20,727 nt of DNA. Source: RGIG8775 sp045121195 (GTDB taxonomy: Bacteria; Bacillota; Clostridia; Oscillospirales; CAG-272). Positions 12,582-19,994 of the stretch are shown in pieces. The first letter of the stretch is position 1. Each line of letters begins with the position of its first letter. Location: the NCBI GenBank assembly GCA_045121195.1, contig JBGVFO010000043.1, forward strand, positions 1 to 20,727. Reading direction: 5' to 3'. Under the pieces are notes generated by a model. The model saw only the letters and a program-made list of their open reading frames with translations. It made no database searches and was not told the DNA's origin. The translations under genes were made by a program, and so were the position numbers.

Positions 12582-13808
12582 ATGAATAAGGAAAACATAA
12601 AAAAAGTCGTTCTCGCCTACTCGGGCGGTCTGGATACTTCCATTATCATTCCGTGGCTCAAGGAGAACTATAACAACTGTGAGGTCATCGCCGTATCGGG
12701 TAACGTCGGTCAGGCGGATGAGCTTGAGGGATTGGAAGAGAAGGCGCTCAAGACAGGTGCATCCAAGCTGTACGTTCTGGATCTTACCGACGAGTACGTT
12801 GACGAATATATCATTCCCTGTATGAAGGCAGGCGCTGTATACGAGGAGTATCTTCTCGGTACCAGCCACGCCCGTCCCTGCATTGCCAAGGGACTTGCGG
12901 AGATCGCTATCAAGGAGGGCGCGGACGCTATCTGTCACGGTTGCACCGGAAAGGGTAACGACCAGGTTCGCTTTGAGCTGACCCTCAAGCATTTCTGCCC
13001 CGATATGCCTATTATCGCTCCCTGGCGTGAGTGGGATATCAAGTCCCGTGACGAGGAGATCGACTACGCCGAGGCGCATAATGTGCCTTTGAAGATCAAC
13101 CGCGAGACCAACTACTCCAAGGATAAGAACCTGTGGCATCTTTCCCACGAGGGTCTTGACCTTGAGGACACCGGTAACGAGCCTCTGTACGAGAAGCCCG
13201 GCTTCCTTGAAATGGGCGTTTCTCCCATTCAGGCGCCCGACGTTCCTACTTACGTAGAGCTTGACTTTGAGCAGGGCGTCCCCGTTGCCATCAACGGCGT
13301 AATGAAGTCTGCCAAGGAGATCATTCTTGACCTGAACGAGCTTGGCGGAAAGAACGGTATCGGTCTTCTTGATATCGTGGAGAACAGACTTGTTGGTATG
13401 AAGTGCCGCGGCGTTTACGAGACCCCCGGCGGAACCATCCTTTACAAGGCACATAGCGTGCTTGAGAGCATCTGTCTTGATAAGATGACTCTTCACGAGA
13501 AGCAGAAGCTTGCCATCACCTACGCGGAGCTTGTTTATAACGGACAGTGGTTCACCCCCCTTCGCGAGGCACTTGCCGCCTTCGTGGATAAGACCCAGGA
13601 GAAGGTGACCGGTAAGGTTCGCCTGAAGCTCTATAAGGGAAATATGATCAACGCGGGCGTTTGGAGTGACTATTCGCTTTACAGCGAGGAGATCGCAACC
13701 TTCGGTGAGTCGGATTACGACCAGAAGGATTCCGCAGGCTTCATCAACCTCTACGGTCTGCCCATCAAGGTGCAGGCGATGGTAGACGCCAAGAATAACA
13801 ACAAATAA
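12582..13808 (+). CDS. argG: Argininosuccinate synthase
   Basis: A 408-residue ArgG, joining citrulline and aspartate with ATP to give argininosuccinate. The N-type ATP pyrophosphatase P-loop AYSGGLDTS is at residues 12-20, followed by SGNVGQ, TSHARP (residues ~93-98), HGCTGKGNDQVRFE for the aspartate/ATP site, and ETPGGTILYKAH in the C-terminal domain. The length is standard. The start at 12582 follows CGGAGGAAA at 12568-12576. It is the first gene of the arg operon, directly controlled by the ARG-box cluster, and argH follows 10 bases after. Confidence 0.98.
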   Translation: MNKENIKKVVLAYSGGLDTSIIIPWLKENYNNCEVIAVSGNVGQADELEGLEEKALKTGASKLYVLDLTDEYVDEYIIPCMKAGAVYEEYLLGTSHARPCIAKGLAEIAIKEGADAICHGCTGKGNDQVRFELTLKHFCPDMPIIAPWREWDIKSRDEEIDYAEAHNVPLKINRETNYSKDKNLWHLSHEGLDLEDTGNEPLYEKPGFLEMGVSPIQAPDVPTYVELDFEQGVPVAINGVMKSAKEIILDLNELGGKNGIGLLDIVENRLVGMKCRGVYETPGGTILYKAHSVLESICLDKMTLHEKQKLAITYAELVYNGQWFTPLREALAAFVDKTQEKVTGKVRLKLYKGNMINAGVWSDYSLYSEEIATFGESDYDQKDSAGFINLYGLPIKVQAMVDAKNNNK

Positions 13809-13818
13809 GGTATCTTTT

Positions 13819-15207
13819 ATGGAAAAAATGTGGGTGGGCAGAACCGCCGGGCAGACCAGCGTCCTTGCCGATGATTTCAACTCCTCCATACATATCGATT
13901 CCCGTATGTACAAGGAGGACATCAAAGGCTCCTGCGCGCACGCGGCGATGCTCTCCGAGGTGGGGATTCTCACCGCGGCAGAGGCAGACGCCATCATCGC
14001 TGCCCTTGAACAAATTGCCAAAGATATTGAAAGCGGAAAACTCGCTATCAATATGAACGCCGAGGATATCCATATGTTCGTGGAATCGGTCCTGACCGAG
14101 CGGATCGGAGACCTTGGCAAAAAGCTTCACACGGCACGGAGCCGAAACGACCAGGTGGCGGTGGATATACGTCTCTATATGAGAGGGAAGTGCGAGGAGA
14201 TTGAATCACTTCTCATCGATCTCATAGACGCGATCGTGACGGTTGCGGATGAGCACAAATACGATATTATGCCGGGCTACACGCATTTGCAGAGAGCGCA
14301 GCCCATCGTATTTGCTCACCACCTGCTTGCCTACGCGGAAATGTTCCGACGGGATCTTTCCCGTATCGTTGACGCAAAGAAGCGAATGAACCTTTCTCCC
14401 CTCGGCGCGTGCGCCTTGGCGGGAACCACCTATCCGATCTCGCGAAGCATGACGGCGGCGGCGCTGGGCTTCTCGGGATACGCCACGAACAGCATTGACG
14501 CGGTGTCTGACAGAGATTTCTGCGTGGAGCTGCTCTCCGCCTTCTCGGTCATTATGATGCACCTTTCGAGATTCTCGGAGGAGGTCATCCTCTGGTCGAG
14601 CTGGGAGTTCTCCTACGTGGAGCTTGACGACGCGTACACCACGGGTTCGTCCATTATGCCGCAGAAGAAAAACTCGGACATGGCAGAGCTTGTCCGAGGA
14701 AAATGCGGCAGAGTCTACGGCGATCTTATGGGAACCTTGACCATGCTCAAGGGACTTCCCCTGGCGTACAACAAGGATATGCAGGAGGACAAGGAATCCC
14801 TCTTCGATGCCACCGAAACGGTAGCCCGATGCCTTGAGATCTTTGCTCCTATGATCCGCACCATGAAGGTCAAGAGCGAGAATATGTACCTTGCGGCACA
14901 GCGAGGCTTCATCAACGCCACCGACCTTGCGGATTACCTGACCAAGCGAGGAATGCCGTTCCGCACGGCGTATAAAACGGTTGGCTCCATCGTGTCCGAC
15001 TGTATTGCCCGCGGTATCGTTCTTGAGGATATGCCTCTTGACGAATACAAACAATACTCCGATTTGTTCTCGGACGATCTTTACGAAGAGATCTCCCTCA
15101 AGACCTGCGTGTCAAAGAGAATTTCCGAAGGCGCTACGGGTTACGAATCGGTTGAAATACAACTCCAAAATTTTAACACTTTTTTGAAAGAGAAGAAAGG
15201 AAACTAA
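13819..15207 (+). CDS. argH: Argininosuccinate lyase
   Basis: A 462-residue ArgH of the fumarase/aspartase superfamily, releasing arginine and fumarate from argininosuccinate. HTARSRNDQ (residues 104-112), PGYTHLQRAQPI and the superfamily signature GSSIMPQKKN (276-285), which carries the catalytic serine loop, are all present. The length is typical. The ribosome site is weak (AAGG, shared with the argG stop), so translation may depend on coupling with argG. The stop is 4 bases before the binding-protein start, whose ribosome site lies within the argH end, so the transcript almost certainly continues. Confidence 0.98.
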   Translation: MEKMWVGRTAGQTSVLADDFNSSIHIDSRMYKEDIKGSCAHAAMLSEVGILTAAEADAIIAALEQIAKDIESGKLAINMNAEDIHMFVESVLTERIGDLGKKLHTARSRNDQVAVDIRLYMRGKCEEIESLLIDLIDAIVTVADEHKYDIMPGYTHLQRAQPIVFAHHLLAYAEMFRRDLSRIVDAKKRMNLSPLGACALAGTTYPISRSMTAAALGFSGYATNSIDAVSDRDFCVELLSAFSVIMMHLSRFSEEVILWSSWEFSYVELDDAYTTGSSIMPQKKNSDMAELVRGKCGRVYGDLMGTLTMLKGLPLAYNKDMQEDKESLFDATETVARCLEIFAPMIRTMKVKSENMYLAAQRGFINATDLADYLTKRGMPFRTAYKTVGSIVSDCIARGIVLEDMPLDEYKQYSDLFSDDLYEEISLKTCVSKRISEGATGYESVEIQLQNFNTFLKEKKGN

Positions 15208-15211
15208 AACC

Positions 15212-16039
15212 ATGAAAAAGATAATTGCACTTGTGCTTTGCGCACTTATGATCCTCTTTGTGTTCACCGCCTGCGGCGCCACCAACGATACCAAGATTGC
15301 TATCCAGAGCGGAACGACGAGCGAAGCTTATGCGAAGGTTCTCAAGGGCGTTGAAGTCGTATCCTTTGACACCTTTGCACTTGCGGCACAGGGAATGAAG
15401 AATGGCAACGCAGACTACGTATTTGTTGACAAAACGACTGCAAATGCTCTTTGTAATGAAATTGACGGTCTTAAGATTATCAACATTGCACTTTCCAGCG
15501 AGTTCTACGGAATCGGTATCGATCCCGCACAGGCAGAGCTCAAGACTCAAATCGACACGATCCTCGCAGATAAGGCTGTTGAGATTGAGGCAATCAAAGC
15601 TAAGTATATGAACGGCGACGAGGCTTCCTATGTAGGTATTGAGTCGGCGGCTAAGGATAATGCAAAGGCTGCACAGCAGCTCGTGGTTGCGACCAACGCA
15701 GAGTTTGCTCCTTGGGAGTACAAAGAAGGTAACAAGTACTACGGTATCGATATGGAGATTGCAAAGCTTATCGCAGATGAGCTGGGACTTGAGCTCGTTA
15801 TTGACGATATGCAGTTCAATATGGTCGTAGGTGCAGTAGGCAAGAACGGTGTTGACATTGCTATGTCCGGTATTACCATTACTGCAGAGCGTGAGGAGGT
15901 TATTAATTTCTCAACTCCTTACTATACCGAGTCCATCGTTGTAGTTTGCAAGGCAGACGACGCGTCCTTTGATTCCGCGGGAACTGTTGTTGACCTTCTC
16001 ACCGTTATCTGCTATCCCGCAGAGGCAGATGCCGAATAA
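15212..16039 (+). CDS. Amino-acid ABC transporter substrate-binding lipoprotein, circularly permuted (SBP_bac_3 lobes in reverse order)
   Basis: A 275-residue lipoprotein: signal peptide to Cys21 in FTACGA. The order of parts is unusual. Residues ~28-130 match what is normally lobe II and the final helix of an SBP_bac_3 protein (IAIQSGTTSEAYAK, MKNGNADYVFVD with Asp73, then a helix ending IKAKYM). Residues ~157-250 match the normal N-terminal lobe I (LVVATNAEFAPWEY, GIDMEIAKLIADELGLEL, VDIAMSGITITAERE with Arg227, NFSTPYYTESIVVV). The linker 131-156 joins them; a 25-residue tail ends the protein. Arg227 and Asp73 correspond to the residues that hold the alpha-carboxyl and alpha-amino groups of the ligand, so it should bind an amino acid, plausibly ornithine, citrulline or arginine given the operon. 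Confidence 0.85.
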   Translation: MKKIIALVLCALMILFVFTACGATNDTKIAIQSGTTSEAYAKVLKGVEVVSFDTFALAAQGMKNGNADYVFVDKTTANALCNEIDGLKIINIALSSEFYGIGIDPAQAELKTQIDTILADKAVEIEAIKAKYMNGDEASYVGIESAAKDNAKAAQQLVVATNAEFAPWEYKEGNKYYGIDMEIAKLIADELGLELVIDDMQFNMVVGAVGKNGVDIAMSGITITAEREEVINFSTPYYTESIVVVCKADDASFDSAGTVVDLLTVICYPAEADAE

Positions 16040-16060
16040 GCTAAAAAATAAGAAGGTAAA

Positions 16061-16092
16061 GTAAAGGCTTAGTTTCTATGCTAAGCCTTTAC
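16061..16092 (+). other. Intercistronic stem-loop between binding-protein and permease genes
   Basis: A perfect 12-bp stem GTAAAGGCTTAG / CTAAGCCTTTAC with an 8-base loop, 21 bases after the binding-protein stop. The downstream bases TTAGGTTTATAG are not a full U run, so it is unlikely to terminate completely. Such hairpins protect the upstream message or partly terminate, giving excess binding protein over permease. Confidence 0.75.
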
Positions 16093-16105
16093 TTAGGTTT
16101 ATAGT

Positions 16106-16792
16106 ATGAAAGAATTTATAAAGCAGTTTATCACCAACAAGGGCTATGAGTCGGTTCTTGACGGTTTAATCAAAACGGTTGAAATAGCGGTCTTTGGGTT
16201 GCTTATAGGTATCGTAATCGGAACTCTTATCGGAATAGTGCGAGTGATGCCTAAGTATAAGCGGCTGCCTCGAATTTTAGATAAAATATGCGTTTGCTAT
16301 CTTGAACTCTTCCGCGGAACGCCCATAGTTGTCCAACTTCTTATTGGATATTGGGTTCTTTTGCCTGCATTAGGTATAAGTGTAAACTCGGGTGTTCCGG
16401 TGGCTATTGTTGTATTTGGATTGAATAGTGGTGCTTACGTCAGTGAGATTATGCGAGGCGGAATCAATTCGGTCGACGCAGGTCAGCTTGAGGCGGCGCG
16501 GGCGGTAGGGCTCCCTTATTCGGTAGCCATGATGAAGATTGTCGTTCCTCAGGCAATAAAAAATATACTTCCTACCCTCGGTAATGAATTTATCGTTTTG
16601 ATAAAAGAGACCTCGGTAGTAAGCTTCGTTGCTGTTACCGACCTTTACAAGTCTTTCAAGCAGTTAGGTGACCCGACGTATAATTACGTAGTGCCGTATC
16701 TTATGCTTGCGCTTACCTATCTTGTGTTGGTGCTTTTGATTTCGTGGGGTGTAAGAGCTCTCGAAAAGAAGCTGAAGAAGAGCGAACGGTAA
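16106..16792 (+). CDS. Amino-acid ABC transporter permease (HisM/GlnP type)
   Basis: A 228-residue inner-membrane permease with about five transmembrane segments. The first (residues ~20-45, LIKTVEIAVFGLLIGIVIG) and the ELFRGTPIVVQLL segment are typical of the His/Glu/Gln/Arg/opine class (TIGR01726 type). The EAA loop is near residues 129-155 (EAARAVGLPYSVAMMKIVVPQ), which docks on the ATPase. It is the sole permease gene, so it would work as a homodimer. The ribosome site is weak. The codons ATA, TTA and AAT are more frequent here than in argG, argH or argF, suggesting a separate origin for the transporter genes. Confidence 0.95.
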   Translation: MKEFIKQFITNKGYESVLDGLIKTVEIAVFGLLIGIVIGTLIGIVRVMPKYKRLPRILDKICVCYLELFRGTPIVVQLLIGYWVLLPALGISVNSGVPVAIVVFGLNSGAYVSEIMRGGINSVDAGQLEAARAVGLPYSVAMMKIVVPQAIKNILPTLGNEFIVLIKETSVVSFVAVTDLYKSFKQLGDPTYNYVVPYLMLALTYLVLVLLISWGVRALEKKLKKSER

Positions 16793-16814
16793 TATGGAAG
16801 GAGATTGAAGAAAA

Positions 16815-17621
16815 ATGAGTGAAAAATCCAATGAAAAATCAGTCATTCTTTCTATAAGAGGGCTCAAAAAGTCCTTTGGCGGACTTGATGTATTAAAAGG
16901 TATCGATCTGGATATCCAGAACGGCGAGAAGATCGTCCTTCTGGGTCCCTCCGGATGCGGAAAGTCAACGTTGCTCCGTTGTATTAACTGTATGGAGGAT
17001 CCAACCGGCGGATCGATTTTCTTCAGAGGGGATGACATTGCCGATATGAAGGTTGATATCAATAAGCATAGGGAACATATCGGTATGGTTTTCCAGCAGT
17101 TCAACCTTTTTAATAACAAAACCGTAATAGAGAACATAATGCTTGCTCCCGTATACGTTGGGTTGCGCGAACTCCGTCGCAGCAAGAGGAAAAATAAAGA
17201 GAATCAAAAAACCAAGGAAGACGTTATTGCCGAGGCAAGAGAGCACGCACTGGATCTTCTTCGCCGTATAGGACTTGAGGATAAGGCCGATGTTTATCCC
17301 TCAACGCTGTCTGGCGGTCAAAAGCAGAGAGTTGCGATTGCCAGAGCACTCGCAATGAATCCCGACGTGATTTTGTTTGATGAACCCACCTCGGCGCTTG
17401 ATCCGGAGATGGTAACGGAGGTTCTTGATCTTATTAAAAGTCTTGCCGATTCCGGAATGACGATGGTTATCGTAACGCATGAGATGGGCTTTGCTCGTGA
17501 GGTTGCAAACCGAGTGATATTTATTGACGATGGTATGATTGCAGAGCAAGGAACCTCCGCGGAGATATTTGAGAATCCGCAATGCGAGAGACTCAAAGCC
17601 TTCTTGTCCAAGGTGCTTTAA
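16815..17621 (+). CDS. Amino-acid ABC transporter ATP-binding protein (GlnQ/HisP type)
   Basis: A 268-residue ATPase: Walker A GPSGCGKST (residues 44-52), Q-loop MVFQQFNLF, signature LSGGQKQR (from 165), Walker B VILFDEPTSALDPE (Asp189, Glu190) and the switch His in VTHEMGFA. The family is the polar amino-acid importer class. Relative to GlnQ it carries a short, Lys/Glu-rich insertion (RRSKRKNKENQKTKED, about residues 121-136) between the Q-loop and the signature. It starts after GGAAGGAGA, 22 bases past the permease stop, and ends 13 bases before argF, with the argF ribosome site overlapping its stop. Confidence 0.96.
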   Translation: MSEKSNEKSVILSIRGLKKSFGGLDVLKGIDLDIQNGEKIVLLGPSGCGKSTLLRCINCMEDPTGGSIFFRGDDIADMKVDINKHREHIGMVFQQFNLFNNKTVIENIMLAPVYVGLRELRRSKRKNKENQKTKEDVIAEAREHALDLLRRIGLEDKADVYPSTLSGGQKQRVAIARALAMNPDVILFDEPTSALDPEMVTEVLDLIKSLADSGMTMVIVTHEMGFAREVANRVIFIDDGMIAEQGTSAEIFENPQCERLKAFLSKVL

Positions 17622-17634
17622 GAAGGAGAAAACT

Positions 17635-18621
17635 ATGACCAATATGAAAGGCAGAAGCTTTTTGAAGCTTCTTGACTATACCCCCGCCGAGATCGGCGAG
17701 CTGCTGGAGCTTGCGGCAGATCTCAAGGCAAAGAAAAAGGCGGGCGTTCCTCACAGACTCTGTGAGGGGAAGAGCATCGCCCTTGTGTTTGAAAAGACCA
17801 GCACCCGTACCCGTTGTGCCTTTGAGGTGGCGGCGGCGGATCTTGGAATGCATCCCGTGTATCTGGATCCCTCGGGGTCCCAGATCGGCAAGAAGGAGAG
17901 CATCGCCGATACCGCCCGTGTGCTTGGCAGAATGTTTGACGGCATCGAATACCGCGGCTTCGGACAGGAGATCGTGGAGGAGCTTGCGGCGTATGCAGGC
18001 GTTCCCGTCTGGAACGGTCTTACCAACGAGTTCCACCCCACCCAGATCCTCGCGGACTTCTTAACCGTCAAGGAGCATTTTGGTACCCTTGCGGGTAAGA
18101 AGCTCGTCTATATGGGCGACGCCCGTTACAATATGGGTAACTCTTTGATGGTCGGTTGCGCCTAGATGGGTATGCACTTCGTGGCGTGCGCGCCCAAGGC
18201 GTATTTCCCCTCGGCGGAGCTTGTCGCGGAATGTCAGGCGATTGCGGCTGAAACCGGCGCGACTCTTGCGTTTATTGAGGATCCCCGTGAGGCAGTCAAG
18301 AACGCCGACGTCATTTATACCGACGTTTGGGTATCTATGGGCGAGCCTGACGAGGTGTGGGAATCCCGTATCCGCGAGCTGACGCCGTACCGCGTGACCA
18401 CCGAGCTGATGAATATTGCGGGACCCCAGTGCCGCTTTATGCACTGTCTGCCCGCCTTCCACGATCTGAAAACCAAGATCGGCAAGGAAATTCACGAGAA
18501 GTTCGGCATCACCTGTATGGAGGTGACCGACGAGGTGTTCGAGAGCGAGCAGTCCATCGTTTTTGACGAGGCAGAGAACCGCATGCACACCATCAAGGCG
18601 GTCATGGCGTCGACCCTTTGA
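17635..18621 (+). pseudogene. argF: Ornithine carbamoyltransferase with in-frame TAG at codon 177
   Basis: The frame encodes an otherwise full-length ArgF (328 positions). Carbamoyl-phosphate site STRT is at 56-59, HPTQ at 134-137, the ornithine SMG loop at 234-236 and HCLP at 270-273, all intact. Codon 177 (18163-18165) is TAG, within MVGCA-stop-MGMHF; relatives commonly have lysine here, and AAG to TAG is one base. Immediately after the stop is ATG (TAGATG), so reinitiation could make a 151-residue second part from 18166, but there is no ribosome site, and the break falls inside the first helix of the ornithine domain rather than at the domain boundary. Causes: real nonsense mutation, base-call error, or stop readthrough. 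The start follows AGAAGGAG. Confidence 0.9.
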
Positions 18622-18632
18622 GGCGAAAAGAC

Positions 18633-18660
18633 TTGACAACACTTCAAAAAAAGCTATAAT
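18633..18660 (+). promoter_or_regulatory. Sigma-A promoter of metY
   Basis: TTGACA (18633-18638), 16-bp spacer, TATAAT (18655-18660), 33 bp before the metY start. The leader of about 27 bases is too short for a SAM or T-box riboswitch. There is no clear terminator after argF, so some arg operon readthrough is possible. Confidence 0.9.
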
Positions 18661-18693
18661 GAAAGTAGAATCCTAAAAAGGTAGGTCATACCA

Positions 18694-19977
18694 ATGAAAA
18701 ATAAAAAAATAGGAACAAGATGCGTGCAGGGCGGCTATCGTCCCGGAAACGGTGAGCCCAGACAGGTGCCGATCATTCAGAGCACCACCTTCAAGTACGA
18801 TACGGGCGAGGCAATGGGCAAGCTGTTTGATCTCGAGGCAAGCGGCTATTTCTACTCCAGATTGCAGAATCCCACGGTGGACACGGTTGCCGCCAAGATC
18901 TGCGAGCTGGAGGGCGGAACGGCAGCTATGCTGACCTCCTCGGGCATGGCGGCAAGCTTCCTTGCCGTTTTCAATATTTGTAGCTGTGGCGATCATATCG
19001 TATCGTCCTCGGCAATCTACGGAGGAACGTACAATCTGTTCTCCGTGACCCTCAAGCGTATGGGCATTGACGTGACCTTCGTGTCTCCCGATGCCAGCGA
19101 AGAGGAGCTGGACGCGGCGTTCCGTCCCGAGACCAAGCTGGTGTTTGGCGAAACCATTGCCAACCCCGCGCTTACCGTGCTTGACATCGAGAAGTTTGCC
19201 AAGGTTGCCCATGCTCACGGCGTTCCGCTGATCGTGGACAATACCTTCCCCACGCCCGTCAACTGTAATCCTTTCGAATGGGGCGCAGACATTGTGACTC
19301 ACGCTACCACCAAATATATGGACGGTCACGGCAGTGCCGTCGGCGGTGCCATCGTGGACTCCGGTAAGTTCGATTGGACGAAATATCCCGATAAGTACCC
19401 CGGACTTTGCACCCCTGACGAAAGCTATCACGGCGTGACCTATACCGAGCGTTTCGGTCTTGAGGGCGCCTATATTACCAAGGCGACCGCCCAGCTGATG
19501 CGCGACCTCGGCGTGACGGCGGCACCTATGAGCGCGTATCTTCTCAACTTGGGTCTTGAGAGCCTTCACGTGAGAATGAAGCGCCATTGCGAGAACGGTC
19601 TTGCCGTAGCCAAGTATCTGGAAAATCACGAAAAGATCGCTTGGGTCAATTACCCTGGCCTTGAGTCCAGCAAGGACTATGCCCTCGCACAGAAATATAT
19701 GCCGAACGGCACCTGCGGTGTCGTCAGCTTCGGTGTCAAGGGCGGACGCGAGGTTGCCGCGGCGTTCATGGAGCATCTTCAGTTGATCGCCATTGAGACT
19801 CACGTTGCCGACGCGCGTTCCTGCTGCTTGCATCCTGCAACCACTACCCACCGTCAGCTCAGCGACGCCGAGCTGATTGCCGCAGGCGTAGGTCCCGATC
19901 TCGTTCGTTTCTCCATCGGTCTTGAGGACGCGGAGGATCTGATCGCCGACATTGAGCAGGCGCTTGCAAAAGTATAA
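18694..19977 (+). CDS. metY: O-acetylhomoserine aminocarboxypropyltransferase (sulfhydrylase)
   Basis: A 427-residue PLP enzyme of the Cys/Met metabolism family, adding sulfide to O-acetylhomoserine to give homocysteine. YSRLQNPT (residues ~52-59) is typical, and the PLP lysine is Lys207 in HATTKYMDGHG; the 427-residue length and the insert after the lysine (SGKFDWTKYPDKYPGL) favour MetY over the shorter MetB/MetC. SFGVKGG and HVADARSCCLHPATTTHRQLSD at the C-terminus complete the family pattern. It starts 34 bases after a strong promoter, with a poor ribosome site (AAAAAGG, 15 bases off). metA follows 17 bases after its stop, so both steps to homocysteine are in one unit. Confidence 0.96.
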   Translation: MKNKKIGTRCVQGGYRPGNGEPRQVPIIQSTTFKYDTGEAMGKLFDLEASGYFYSRLQNPTVDTVAAKICELEGGTAAMLTSSGMAASFLAVFNICSCGDHIVSSSAIYGGTYNLFSVTLKRMGIDVTFVSPDASEEELDAAFRPETKLVFGETIANPALTVLDIEKFAKVAHAHGVPLIVDNTFPTPVNCNPFEWGADIVTHATTKYMDGHGSAVGGAIVDSGKFDWTKYPDKYPGLCTPDESYHGVTYTERFGLEGAYITKATAQLMRDLGVTAAPMSAYLLNLGLESLHVRMKRHCENGLAVAKYLENHEKIAWVNYPGLESSKDYALAQKYMPNGTCGVVSFGVKGGREVAAAFMEHLQLIAIETHVADARSCCLHPATTTHRQLSDAELIAAGVGPDLVRFSIGLEDAEDLIADIEQALAKV

Positions 19978-19994
19978 GTATAAGGAGAATCCAA

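Noticed and set aside
12579..14120. A 513-codon open frame on the minus strand
   Set aside because: It lies opposite argG and argH, which are certain genes. The product is a low-complexity basic sequence of no known kind.
15990..16039. A frameshift at the end of the binding-protein gene hiding the missing lobe II
   Set aside because: Shifting frame after 15980 gives stops at once and no QSGTT-like lobe. That lobe is already present at the start of the protein, so permutation explains it better.
18166..18621. A separate gene for the second half of ArgF, an evolved split enzyme
   Set aside because: There is no ribosome site, the break lies inside a helix and not between domains, and the two halves are in the same frame separated by one codon.
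18622..18693. SAM or T-box riboswitch before metY
   Set aside because: Only about 27 bases separate the expected transcript start from the ATG, too few for either element.
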